A stretch of DNA of 64,000 nucleotides. Source: Leptospira mtsangambouensis (GTDB lineage: Bacteria; Spirochaetota; Leptospiria; Leptospirales; Leptospiraceae). Under the pieces are notes generated by a model. The model ran no database searches. It was given only the letters and a program-made list of their open reading frames with translations, and was not told the DNA's origin. The number at the start of each line of letters is the position of its first letter. The first letter of the stretch is position 1. The DNA is taken from positions 1,347,832 through 1,411,831 of the forward strand of contig NZ_RQHK01000002.1 in the NCBI RefSeq assembly GCF_004770475.1, written 5' to 3'. Made by a program: the position numbers and the translations under genes. Shown here piece after piece: positions 19,959-29,052 of the stretch.

Positions 19959-20336
19959 ATGGGTAAATTTTTAATTCGTTTCAGTTTTTTTCTCATCCTC
20001 CTCGCCATACTTTTTGCGGGTTATACTTGGCTCACTCTCCAGTGGAGTTACTCCGAGGGAGATCGTGCAGGCTACATCCAAAAACTTTCTAAAAAAGGTT
20101 GGATTTGCAAAACTTGGGAAGGGGAAATGGCCCTCGTCACAATGCCTGGGACGATGACGGAAAAATTCTACTTTAGCATTCGAGATGAAGCCATAGCAGA
20201 GCAACTCAACGGTTCTATTGGCAAACGAGTCGTTTTGGAATATGAAGAACATGTAGGAGTTCCTTTTAGCTGTTTTGCCGAAACAAGTTATTTTGTGACA
20301 GGGGTCAAAACCGTCCAAGAAGTTCCTCCCCTATAA
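19959..20336 (+). CDS. Small membrane-anchored protein
   Basis: 125 residues: an N-terminal transmembrane helix (FLIRFSFFLILLAILFAGYTWLTL, about 4-27) then a soluble domain with KLSKKGWICKTWEGEMALV and SIGKRVVLEYEEHVGVPFSCF. The WICKTWEGE region is a recognisable conserved family of unknown function. Confident gene, unknown role. Confidence 0.75.
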   Translation: MGKFLIRFSFFLILLAILFAGYTWLTLQWSYSEGDRAGYIQKLSKKGWICKTWEGEMALVTMPGTMTEKFYFSIRDEAIAEQLNGSIGKRVVLEYEEHVGVPFSCFAETSYFVTGVKTVQEVPPL

Positions 20337-20348
20337 GTGTTTCCTCTT

Positions 20349-20386
20349 GTTTTCTCTAGGGATTCCAAAAGCTCTCTAGAGAAAAC
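20349..20386. terminator. 11-bp inverted repeat after the small membrane gene
   Basis: GTTTTCTCTAG and CTAGAGAAAAC flank a 16-nt loop; strong stem, no T tract directly after. The remaining stretch to 20625 has no gene; a loose TTTACA/TATAAA pair with a short 15-nt spacer lies just before 20626. Confidence 0.5.
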
Positions 20387-20625
20387 AAACCTCCCCCTAA
20401 AACTAAACTCCAATACGGAGTGCCCTTCTCTCTCACCTATCTAGGTTTTTCATTACAAGCATCACCCATTTCTAAATTTATTTCCTTAGGACCTGAGAAG
20501 CCCTAGAGAGGTAAATCGAATTAAAATGAAAAAGGTAAGTGACTTACTTTTTCGAACCAATGAAAAAAGAAACTCGCAAACAAATTACACTTTACATATT
20601 TTTACTATACATATAAATAGTATTC

Positions 20626-21231
20626 ATGGATCTCACGGAACATTCCCAAGTTTCAACCAATGTCTACGAACCCATTCAGAACTGGAACCAGAGAGACCTC
20701 GGATTACTGACCGGAGAAAGAGGGATGTACCGGCTGGCACATTTTTGGCAGTATGCCTTGGTCTGTTCCGGGTTTCAGGTTTTTAACCTAGACTGCGCCA
20801 TTCGATTCAACCCCTTCACCATCGCCGAAGAAACCAGAAAACAAAATCTACAACCAGAACCATTTTTAGAGCAAATTAGAGTCCAAAGGGCCTTTACCCC
20901 TTATCAGATATTAGATGCAATCCAAATCATATTAAACACAAAAGAGGAGAATACCATTTATTTTCTGTTAGCTCCTTGCAAACAATTTTTAGATGGAGAT
21001 GTCAAAGAAGATGAAGGTTTATTTTTATTAAACTTAATGTTGCAATTGATTGAAAAATTTCCTGGTGAAAATGTTCCACTCCTCATCATCGAATCTTGGA
21101 CATACTCGCATAAAAACTTTCAAATTTTTTTCCCAAAACTATTACGCACCACACAAAACCTATGGGAATTAAAAACAGAAGAAGGCCTTTCTCGCATTCG
21201 TACAAGAAAAACTTCAATTACAGGAGTATAA
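20626..21231 (+). CDS. RecA/RadA-fold protein with degenerate Walker A
   Basis: 201 residues. The run GLLTGERGMYRLAHF (about 26-40) sits where RecA/RadA proteins have GxxGxGKT, but the GKT is gone. The next part, NLDCAIRFNPFTIAEETRKQ followed by FLEQIRVQRAFTPYQILDAI, matches the strand-helix pattern of RadA/Rad51 and ImuA-like proteins, and YFLLAPC marks the Walker B strand. Probably a non-hydrolysing recombinase paralog that helps the polymerase two genes downstream. No Shine-Dalgarno is visible; a leaderless transcript is possible. Confidence 0.7.
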   Translation: MDLTEHSQVSTNVYEPIQNWNQRDLGLLTGERGMYRLAHFWQYALVCSGFQVFNLDCAIRFNPFTIAEETRKQNLQPEPFLEQIRVQRAFTPYQILDAIQIILNTKEENTIYFLLAPCKQFLDGDVKEDEGLFLLNLMLQLIEKFPGENVPLLIIESWTYSHKNFQIFFPKLLRTTQNLWELKTEEGLSRIRTRKTSITGV

Positions 21232-21232
21232 T

Positions 21233-21490
21233 ATGGGAAGAACTATTGCCCCCTATTCTCGTCAGATGTTACAAATAGAAGAAAACTTATCAGATTTCCG
21301 AAGATCTCTTCGCAAACAAGACCAAGATATTTTTGATGATCTCATCAGAACTGCCAAATTACAAGTGCAAGCTGGTGTTATGGCATCATTACCCTATCCT
21401 ATTGATTCTATGATCCTATCCATGCTCATCGATCTAAAAAAAGAGATGAATGAAATAAAAAAAGGCCTACAGAAAATCCCAGACAAGTGA
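21233..21490 (+). CDS. Small helical protein between the RecA-like and polymerase genes
   Basis: 85 residues, predicted mostly helical with a C-terminal coiled-coil-like run (LKKEMNEIKKGLQKI). It starts 2 nt after the upstream stop, so it is coupled to the RecA-like gene. Not recognised; position suggests an accessory subunit. Confidence 0.7.
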   Translation: MGRTIAPYSRQMLQIEENLSDFRRSLRKQDQDIFDDLIRTAKLQVQAGVMASLPYPIDSMILSMLIDLKKEMNEIKKGLQKIPDK

Positions 21491-21513
21491 CTACACATTA
21501 AAGCCAAAAGACT

Positions 21514-23808
21514 ATGGAAACATTCAAAGGTTATTTGTTTGATATCTACCACTCCGAACAAAAAATCTACCTTTGGCTCAGGTCCGAGGAAGGGGAACTT
21601 AGGTTATTTTCTGATGAGTTTTTACCAACAATCTACATTGATGCACCCCAAAACATACTCCAGAAACTAGTCAAACGTTTCTATGAATTAGATGCCTTGG
21701 CCGAAATTCCGAGCTTCACAGAGAAAACACTTTTTTATGAAAACAGAAGTATCCCTGTTCTCAAATTAGTAATCTCGAAACCACAACTCTTACCCAAAAT
21801 CACAAATAAACTTTTCCATCTCTACGGAAAATACAATATCTATCACTCGGATATCGAAATCACCACAGGTTATATGGTCGAAAAAGACATCTACCCACTT
21901 GCCTATTTAGAAGTGAGTTACGAAACAAAAAATTCCTTAAATCAAATCCAAGGGATTCAATGTTTCACAAATATCACAGACTTAGATTATGAAATTCCAA
22001 ACTTTAGAACGGTTTCTCTTTATTTAGAAAAAAGCCATAGAATTCCTCTTGAAAAAAACACACTCATAGTAGAAACACATTCCGACCAGTACAAACTAGA
22101 TACAAACGATTCCAAAAACTTAATCCAAAAACTAAATCAAATATTCCAAAAACATGACCCTGATATTGTCCTCACTTCCTATGGTGATCAAATCCTATTT
22201 CCTTATCTATTTAAAACCGCACAAGATAATCACCTAACAACAGAATTCGACAGAGATAAAACAAGCACCATCAGACGTTCAATACAAACACGAGGAACCA
22301 GCTTTAATACCTATGGAACCATTGTATATAGAGCACCCTCCTATCCACTTTTCGGTCGTTGGCACATTGACTCAAAAAATGGTTTTGTTTATAAAGAAGC
22401 CGATCTAATGGGCATCATTGAACTTGCTCGTATTTCTCGTTTACCCATTCAAAAAATGGCAAGAGCTTCTACAGGGAAGGCACTTACCTATATTGAAGTG
22501 GATGTAGCACTAAGAATGAACTATCTTGTTCCTTGGCAAAAAAGTGCCTTAGAAGCACCGAAAACAGCCTTAGATTTGTTAAATGCAGACAAAGGTGGAC
22601 TAGTTTTTCAAGCAGACATTCAAAATGGATTTGTGTTAGAAAATGTTGCTCAATTGGATTTTTCCCAAATGTATCCCAAAGTAATGGTCACACACAATAT
22701 CTCCCCAGAAACAATCAATTGTTTATGCTGCAAAAATGATTCCGAAGTAGAACGAGTCCCTTCTCTTGGATACCGAGTCTGTAGTAAAAGAAAAGGTGTT
22801 GTTTCTGAAGCCCTAGCACATGTCATAGAACGCAGAACTCATTACAAAAAACAAATAAAAGATAAAAATCAACCTAACAAAAATTATATAGAACAAAAAC
22901 AATCAAGCCTAAAGTGGATGCTCGTTACATCTTTCGGTTATTTAGGTTATCGAAATGCAAAATTCGGGAAACTAGAAAGCCACGAAGCAGTCACAGCTTT
23001 CGGAAGAGAAAAATTACTAATGGCAAAAGAAATTGCGGAAGCCTACGATTACAACTTAGTACACGCAATTACCGACTGTATCTTTATTCAAAAAAAAGAT
23101 AAATCACCAATCTCTGAAAGTAATCTTTTAGAAATATGTGAAACGATAAAACTAAAAACAAAAATCACAATGGATGTGGAGGGCATCTTCTCTTGGTTAT
23201 ATTTTCCACCATCGACACAAGATGAAAAAATGCCAGTTGCCAACCGCTATATGGGAAGATTTATCGATGGTCATTTCAAAGGGAGAGGAATTGCCGTGAG
23301 ACGAAAAGATTATCCTCGTTACATAAAAGCTGCACAAAATGAAATGATTCAATGGATGTGCCAATTTGAAACAATAACAGAGATGAGATCACGCGAAGAT
23401 AAAATTTTGGAAATTTTTAAAAAATATGATGTCCCTCTTTCGAAAGGAGATGTCTTTTGGAAGGACCTCCTAATTTTAAGATCTACATCTCAAGATCCAG
23501 AAGGTTATCGAGTCGATGCACCGAGTGCAGTGGCAGTCAAAGATTTGTTAGAAATGGGAATTCATGTACAAGCAGGAGAAAAAATACGCTATTTGGTGGT
23601 AAATAAAAAATCAGAAAGAAAAGGAGAAAGATACAAAACAGAAGAAAGAATAGAAACCCGAAACTCAGGACACATCTTAATCTACGATAAAAAATACTAC
23701 CGCAAACTACTGCTCACTTCTTTCAAAGAAATCTGGATTGGAATCGCAAACTTCCAACACTTCAGCGAACTCATCAGCGATGAACAATTTTTACCTTTCA
23801 AATTTTAG
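21514..23808 (+). CDS. Family B DNA polymerase, exonuclease motifs degenerate
   Basis: 764 residues. Polymerase motif A is LDFSQMYPKVM (381-391), motif B KWMLVTSFGYLGYRNAKFG (467-485), and motif C HAITDCIFIQ (517-526), where the first Asp of the usual DTD is Ile but the second, catalytic Asp remains. In the exonuclease region the expected FDIE is SLYLE (Asp to Tyr) and the NFDFPYL motif is DQILFPYL, so proofreading is probably lost. A CxxC pair (403-406) follows motif A. Third gene of a RecA-like/small protein/PolB unit; translesion or repair synthesis is inferred. Confidence 0.88.
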   Translation: METFKGYLFDIYHSEQKIYLWLRSEEGELRLFSDEFLPTIYIDAPQNILQKLVKRFYELDALAEIPSFTEKTLFYENRSIPVLKLVISKPQLLPKITNKLFHLYGKYNIYHSDIEITTGYMVEKDIYPLAYLEVSYETKNSLNQIQGIQCFTNITDLDYEIPNFRTVSLYLEKSHRIPLEKNTLIVETHSDQYKLDTNDSKNLIQKLNQIFQKHDPDIVLTSYGDQILFPYLFKTAQDNHLTTEFDRDKTSTIRRSIQTRGTSFNTYGTIVYRAPSYPLFGRWHIDSKNGFVYKEADLMGIIELARISRLPIQKMARASTGKALTYIEVDVALRMNYLVPWQKSALEAPKTALDLLNADKGGLVFQADIQNGFVLENVAQLDFSQMYPKVMVTHNISPETINCLCCKNDSEVERVPSLGYRVCSKRKGVVSEALAHVIERRTHYKKQIKDKNQPNKNYIEQKQSSLKWMLVTSFGYLGYRNAKFGKLESHEAVTAFGREKLLMAKEIAEAYDYNLVHAITDCIFIQKKDKSPISESNLLEICETIKLKTKITMDVEGIFSWLYFPPSTQDEKMPVANRYMGRFIDGHFKGRGIAVRRKDYPRYIKAAQNEMIQWMCQFETITEMRSREDKILEIFKKYDVPLSKGDVFWKDLLILRSTSQDPEGYRVDAPSAVAVKDLLEMGIHVQAGEKIRYLVVNKKSERKGERYKTEERIETRNSGHILIYDKKYYRKLLLTSFKEIWIGIANFQHFSELISDEQFLPFKF

Positions 23809-24283
23809 AACCAAACAAAAGTAAACTCAATCCATTACAATATGCAAATTTACTTTTATTGCATAAATTGGAAAAAAAATCCAAAAATTCGAGATAAAAA
23901 AAGCATGTTAGATGAGAATTTCGACAGCATATTCAAAAAACGTTTGCACTCACTCAATTACAAAAAAGACTCAGATTCGTTTTTCCCTCTATGGGACTCA
24001 GGGGGCGAAGCTACGCCCTCACCAAACAAAGAACAAAATGGCCACCAGCAGACGCAAAAGCAAAAGCAAATTATGTCTCATCAGGACAAACATTCTACTT
24101 AACAGCAAACCGTGGGAAATAAACGAATAGCAAATAACAGACTTAATAAACTAATATACGAACAGCAAATACCAGAATAATAGTGGAATTAAACGTAATA
24201 CGAAAATAACGACTATATAAGCTTTAATCGACACGCGATTACACAACAAAATTAAACCACTTCCAGACCAGCAATTACAGTTC
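23809..24283. other. Intergenic stretch between polB and the cassette array
   Basis: About 475 bp without a convincing gene. A short frame at 23842-24102 has no ribosome-binding site and odd composition. No tyrosine recombinase or attI-adjacent integrase is visible. The last bases (ACAGTTCG) resemble the right end of the attC sites here (CTAGTTCG), suggesting a truncated attC or the scar of an ancestral insertion site. Confidence 0.6.
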
Positions 24284-24290
24284 GTTATGC
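24284..24290 (+). repeat. Left-end recombination core of the cassette array
   Basis: GTTATGC preceded by AGTTC. The bases after it (GTTATGCGCTATGC) are complementary, with one wobble, to the R'' side of attC 1, so cassette 1 begins at 24285. There is no R'' partner to the left; it may be an attI, a secondary site or a decayed attC. Confidence 0.65.
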
Positions 24291-24343
24291 GCTATGCTAA
24301 AAATTAATTTACTCACAATCACAAGTAAGGAGATATATACAAA

Positions 24344-24904
24344 ATGGACATGCTAATCCTAGCCGCAGATCAAGTAAAACCAGATATGGTTTACGGATCT
24401 TTGTGGTATCAGGATCCATTGTTAATATTTCTTTTGACTATTTTAGGAATTATTGTCTCTGTGATAGGATCTTTGTTCTCATGGAGTGCTTACAAAGCTG
24501 CAAATAAAGCAGGCCATATTGTTAAGGTCCAAGACATATTAATAGAAGTTACGGAATTAACAGAAAAATGTCACTTGAAATCTAATGTTAGCTTTGAACA
24601 AGCAAGCGAACTCCTTCACACACTTTCTTCCAAAAATCACAGAGTAATAACTATATTCACAGAATTAATTTCAAAATCCGATAACAATTTAATTTCAGAG
24701 CTAAACAGTGCATTTGAAAACGCACGAGGAAAATTAGATACCCTTAATCCAGTTATCAATCCAGGACTACTAACCACCCAACCGCAAATAACTGATCAAC
24801 TTATTTATTATACAATGGAAGCAGAATTTTCTAAAATAGGCCAGAAGCTTAATAAACTTAAGGCAGTTCTTGAAAAAAACACAGCAGCTGGAGGCGATAT
24901 ATGA
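24344..24904 (+). CDS. Cassette 1 membrane protein
   Basis: 186 residues with one strong transmembrane helix (LLIFLLTILGIIVSVIGSLFSW, about 26-47) and a C-terminal helical cytoplasmic domain (residues 60-186). AGGAG lies about 12 nt before the start. Not recognised. Its stop overlaps the start of the next gene, so the two form a membrane/soluble pair. Confidence 0.75.
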   Translation: MDMLILAADQVKPDMVYGSLWYQDPLLIFLLTILGIIVSVIGSLFSWSAYKAANKAGHIVKVQDILIEVTELTEKCHLKSNVSFEQASELLHTLSSKNHRVITIFTELISKSDNNLISELNSAFENARGKLDTLNPVINPGLLTTQPQITDQLIYYTMEAEFSKIGQKLNKLKAVLEKNTAAGGDI

Positions 24905-25272
24905 TTGAAGATGATTTAATAAATCAATTACGCAAGATGATTGAGTACACTAAAAAAAATCGTATTCCTTGGAAATTTTTAAATGAACAAACTTATCGTT
25001 GGGTTAAGCAGGAAACGCTAAAAAATAACCAGATTATTACAACCATACAATACGCCGGCAGGCACTCACGTATTTCAAAAAACAATGAAACAGAAGCATT
25101 TGAATATTATATATTAAATATTCAATCAACGAATCCAGCAGAATTATTACTTCAAATAACATCAAATGAAGAAAGCCATGCTGATTTATTAACTGAAGTA
25201 TTTAATGCAGCACGCGAAGCTAGTAAAGTAACAACAGCAGATGTATTAAAAAACTTGCTAAATGATGTATAA
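24901..25272 (+). CDS. Cassette 1 soluble protein of unknown function
   Basis: 123 residues, overlapping the membrane protein gene by 4 nt. Sequence begins MIEDDLINQLRKMIEYTKKN; the second half is helical. No motif recognised. Ends 10 nt before attC 1. Confidence 0.7.
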   Translation: MIEDDLINQLRKMIEYTKKNRIPWKFLNEQTYRWVKQETLKNNQIITTIQYAGRHSRISKNNETEAFEYYILNIQSTNPAELLLQITSNEESHADLLTEVFNAAREASKVTTADVLKNLLNDV

Positions 25273-25282
25273 TTCGCACAGC

Positions 25283-25446
25283 GCATAACAGCGCGGAAAC
25301 GCTGCGCTTCGGCACTTACGGCCTCGCTTGGGCTGCGCCACATTCCCTTTCTGTCACTCGTTTGCATCCGCAAACTCCGTGCCAGTCCCTAACGTCCCGT
25401 TCGGGACTCAGGGTCAGGGAACGTCGTCTCCACTAGTTCGTTATGC
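25283..25446 (+). repeat. attC 1
   Basis: R'' GCATAAC, R' GTTATGC, 164 bp. Outer arms GCGGAAACG/CGTCTCCAC; terminal hairpin CGTCCC/GGGACT. Confidence 0.9.
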
Positions 25447-25533
25447 GCCATTTCTCAAAATTTTTATAAAATTTTAAACTGCAAAATAAAAACCAAAAAC
25501 AAATTATGTTAATAAAAAGGCTAACTACATAAA

Positions 25534-27924
25534 ATGACATTGTACGAAAAATTACAAAAAGCGACAAGTGAGGAAGATGTTAAAGATGCATATATTAAAG
25601 CCCTCGGGCTGAAAGAATACAATAAAAACCTTGTTGACATTCAAACAAAGGAAATCTGGTTTGAAGCTAAACAAAATTCAACTCATTCTAGTTATGCTAT
25701 GTTTACGCAACTAATGCACTATGTGCAAGATGCTCTTAACAAAGGAGAATACGTTCCTCCATTTCTATCCGTCATTGATACCCAAAAAGCAGCATTAATG
25801 AAAACATCGGATGTTTTGCCGTTTCTCGCGAAGAAAACCATAAAATGGGGAAAGTCGGCAAGTCAATATCCGAAAGAAGCACTTGATGCAATTTCTGCGC
25901 ACATCGGAACTCATTTTGTTTCATTCAAGCTCTCAACCCATGAATCTGAATATATAAACACTGTTAAAGAAGCCATTAAAACTGGTGATATTATTCGGAC
26001 TCAAATTACTCCAGATAATTTGAAACAAGTATTTGACAAGTGGGTAACCATGATTGGAAGAGAAATAAAAGGAATTAAGGAAGATGATTATTCGCTACTA
26101 TTTTTTGCTGATATTATGCACGACGGGAAGGTTTCTACACATGAAAATTTACCCGCAGAATTACTCCATAAAAATAATGCTCCCGTATTTAGTTTAGGTG
26201 GAAAGATATTTGAATTAAGCAACAAAGAGGGATATAGACAATTTTGGGCGATCTACCATAAACCACCTAAATCGGAATATCGAGACTATTTACTTGAACG
26301 TAGAGATAGTTTAATTCCTCTTGATGAACGAAGTTTCAAAGGCGCATTTTATACACCCTTATCAGTTGTTGATCAAGCTTACATAAAACTTGAAGAAACT
26401 TTAGGTAAAAATTGGCAAAAAAATTATCTCGTTTGGGATATGTGCTGTGGAGTCGGAAACTTAGAAGTCAAGCATAGTAATCAGAGAAATATATTCATGA
26501 GCACTTTAGATCAAGCTGACGTTGATGTAATGAAAGCAACGAAAACTTGCGTTGCGGCACATAGGTTTCAATACGATTATTTGAATGATGATATAACTGA
26601 AGATGGTAAGATTGATTATAATTTAACTAATAAAATACCAGAAGCTTTACGAAAAGCTATATCGGAAAATAAAAAAATTTTAGTGTTGATGAACCCTCCT
26701 TATGCTGAAGTGGGAACCCGAGGAAATACGACTATAGAACTTGGAACCGAAAACAAAACTGGTGTTGCAAAAACAAAAATTGCAAAATTTATGAAAGACT
26801 ACGGAAAAGCAAGTAATGAACTTTTCACACAATTCTTAGCTCGAATTGCAATAGAAATTCCTTCAGCGACCATTGCAATGTTTAGTACTATGAAATATGT
26901 AAATGCACCAAACTTTGAAAAATTTAGAGCAGTTTGGAACGCAGAATATTTAGGTGGTTTTGTAATTCATAATAAAGTTTTTGAAGGCTTAAGTGGCAAA
27001 TTTCCGATTGGTTTCCTTATATGGAAAACAAACCAAAAGATAAAAAGCCAAATATCAGAAGTAAGAGTTGATGTTTTTGATAAAAGCGTTAAACCTATAG
27101 GAGAGAAAATTTTCTACAATCTTCCAAATAATTCATTTTTAAATGTTTGGATAAAACGACCAAAAACTAACAAAGTTCCTGCTCTACCGTTAAAAAATGG
27201 AATTACTCCTGCTACATCGGCACCCAGAGTTGATACCTGGGCAGATGAAGCAATTGCCTATATGTATTGCGGTAAAAACGATTTACAACATGCTGAGCAA
27301 CAAACAGTTCTATTTTCAGCACCATACGGTCAAGGAGACGGATTTTACATAACTCCAGAAAATTTATGGCAAGCCGCAATTGTATTTTCAGTTAGAAGAT
27401 TAATCATACCCACTTGGCTCAATGATCGCGACCAATTCCTTCAACCAGATAAAACATTAACCGATGAATTTAAGAATGATTGTTTAATTTGGATGCTTTT
27501 CAATAGATGTAACAGAACGGCAGGTGCAAATGAACTCGAATGGAACGGAAAAACTTGGTCTTTAGTCAATCATTTTATACCGTTTACAGAAATTGAAGTT
27601 AACGCACCAGATAGATTTGAATCAGATTTTATGGTGAAATATCTTGCAAACAAGAATCTATCGAACGAATCAAAGAAACTTCTCGAAGAAGGTAAGAAAT
27701 TATGGCAAATATTCTTCTCTCATACTGATATACGTACAATTAGAGATGATTTAAAATTAAATAGACCTGATGTCGGCTGGTTTCAAATTAGAAAAGCCTT
27801 ACAAACAAGAATATCCGTGGATAATTTTGCACCTGTAGATTTTACAAACTTTGACAAAAGCTACAAAATATTAACCGAAAAATTAGAGCCCCAAGTCTAT
27901 GAGTTAGGCTTTTTGAAAGAATAA
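25534..27924 (+). CDS. Cassette 2: type IIG-like restriction-modification enzyme (adenine methyltransferase)
   Basis: 796 residues. N6-adenine methylase core: motif I VWDMCCGVGNLE (300-311) and catalytic NPPY (387-390). The N-terminal region has D35 and FEAK (43-46), a possible PD-(D/E)xK nuclease site, which would make it a single-chain cut-and-modify enzyme; this part is inferred. The C-terminal part would hold the target-recognition domain. One of the largest genes in the array. The attC that follows has a damaged core base, so this cassette may be fixed. Confidence 0.8.
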   Translation: MTLYEKLQKATSEEDVKDAYIKALGLKEYNKNLVDIQTKEIWFEAKQNSTHSSYAMFTQLMHYVQDALNKGEYVPPFLSVIDTQKAALMKTSDVLPFLAKKTIKWGKSASQYPKEALDAISAHIGTHFVSFKLSTHESEYINTVKEAIKTGDIIRTQITPDNLKQVFDKWVTMIGREIKGIKEDDYSLLFFADIMHDGKVSTHENLPAELLHKNNAPVFSLGGKIFELSNKEGYRQFWAIYHKPPKSEYRDYLLERRDSLIPLDERSFKGAFYTPLSVVDQAYIKLEETLGKNWQKNYLVWDMCCGVGNLEVKHSNQRNIFMSTLDQADVDVMKATKTCVAAHRFQYDYLNDDITEDGKIDYNLTNKIPEALRKAISENKKILVLMNPPYAEVGTRGNTTIELGTENKTGVAKTKIAKFMKDYGKASNELFTQFLARIAIEIPSATIAMFSTMKYVNAPNFEKFRAVWNAEYLGGFVIHNKVFEGLSGKFPIGFLIWKTNQKIKSQISEVRVDVFDKSVKPIGEKIFYNLPNNSFLNVWIKRPKTNKVPALPLKNGITPATSAPRVDTWADEAIAYMYCGKNDLQHAEQQTVLFSAPYGQGDGFYITPENLWQAAIVFSVRRLIIPTWLNDRDQFLQPDKTLTDEFKNDCLIWMLFNRCNRTAGANELEWNGKTWSLVNHFIPFTEIEVNAPDRFESDFMVKYLANKNLSNESKKLLEEGKKLWQIFFSHTDIRTIRDDLKLNRPDVGWFQIRKALQTRISVDNFAPVDFTNFDKSYKILTEKLEPQVYELGFLKE

Positions 27925-27941
27925 TTTTCATACGAAACGGC

Positions 27942-28102
27942 GCATAACAGCGACTTAACGCTTCGCTTCGGGACAAGCCCTCGCTTGGGCTTCGCCACAT
28001 TCCCCTTCTGTCACTCGTTTGCATTCGCAAACTCCGTGCCAGTCCCTAACGTCCCATTCGGGACTCAGGGTCGAGGAACGTCGTTAAGTCTAGTTCTTAT
28101 AC
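27942..28102 (+). repeat. attC 2, R' core damaged
   Basis: R'' GCATAAC, but the right box reads CTTATAC instead of GTTATAC: the invariant G at 28096 is C. Outer arms GACTTAAC/GTTAAGTC are intact. Confidence 0.88.
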
Positions 28103-28136
28103 GACATTTATTTAAAATTAATTCTAGTTCAAAAAT

Positions 28137-28427
28137 ATGAAAAAAAATCTAACTCTATTATTTTCATTCTACTTTATATCATTTGGAGAATTTCAAGATT
28201 TGTCAGCACAAACTATTGACTTCTCAAAAGAAAAGCCAATCCATCCTTATTACGAAACAATGGATGAAAACTATTCGATCGACTGTAAAGAAAAACAACT
28301 TTGTATGGAAAACTGCAAAGATTCATTCACTTTCATCTCAAACAAATTCAAAGATAAAAATAATGCTCGATTAGGTTGCTTCGCAGATTGCAGGAAAATA
28401 GTTTGTTTTTCAAAGAATAAAAAATGA
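28137..28427 (+). CDS. Cassette 3: small secreted Cys-rich protein
   Basis: 96 residues with a signal peptide (residues 1-25, ending SAQ) and six cysteines in the mature part (CKEKQLCMENCKD ... CFADCRKIVC), likely disulphide-bonded in the periplasm. Unknown function. Overlaps the next gene by 4 nt. Confidence 0.75.
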   Translation: MKKNLTLLFSFYFISFGEFQDLSAQTIDFSKEKPIHPYYETMDENYSIDCKEKQLCMENCKDSFTFISNKFKDKNNARLGCFADCRKIVCFSKNKK

Positions 28428-28837
28428 AAATAACTAAACTCTATTCATATCTTTTAATACCACTCTTATCTATTGCATGTAATATCAATCAAGGTATTGA
28501 CTCTAATGAATTTTATACTGAGGACGAAACAGAAAGAAAAATAGGAATTGCTGTTTCATTAAAATCGGTACAAATTTTTGGAAATCCGACCACCTTACTC
28601 CCGTACGAATTTCAACAAGACCAAAATTGCAAAAGACAATCCTACTTTAAAAAAGTGGAAGTTAACAAATGCGTAAATATTATCCTCGCATCCATTATTC
28701 AAACTACAGATATATCGGATTATTTTGGAAAAATTGCAGTTATAGTTAACAAATTATGCAATCTAGAAAGACAAATTTTCTTAGATAATGCGTCAAAAGG
28801 GGAAATAAACTTTTGCGGAACTAAGAAAATATTTTAA
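28424..28837 (+). CDS. Cassette 3: lipoprotein of unknown function
   Basis: 137 residues. Lipobox LSIAC with Cys at about 19. Four further cysteines. Pairs with the small Cys-rich secreted protein upstream in one cassette, suggesting that they act together at the envelope. Confidence 0.75.
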   Translation: MKITKLYSYLLIPLLSIACNINQGIDSNEFYTEDETERKIGIAVSLKSVQIFGNPTTLLPYEFQQDQNCKRQSYFKKVEVNKCVNIILASIIQTTDISDYFGKIAVIVNKLCNLERQIFLDNASKGEINFCGTKKIF

Positions 28838-28852
28838 TATTAAATAAACGTC

Positions 28853-29015
28853 GTATAACAGCGACTTAACGCTTCGTTTCGGGACTTACGCCCTCACTCG
28901 GTCTGCGACACATTCCTCTCTGGAACTTCTCTTGCCTCCGCAAGCCTCGTTCCAGCCCCTAACGTCCCTTCGGGACTCAGGGTCGAGGAACGTCGTTAAG
29001 TCTAGTTCGTTATGC
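28853..29015 (+). repeat. attC 3
   Basis: R'' GTATAAC, R' GTTATGC, 163 bp. R'' rather than R' matches the TTATACGAC start of cassette 3. Confidence 0.9.
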
Positions 29016-29052
29016 GAAATGCGGTTAAAAATAATATCTAAAGAGGAAATAT

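Noticed and set aside
23842..24102. An 86-codon frame after polB
   Set aside because: No ribosome-binding site, atypical composition and no recognisable domain; it runs through the boundary region of the array.
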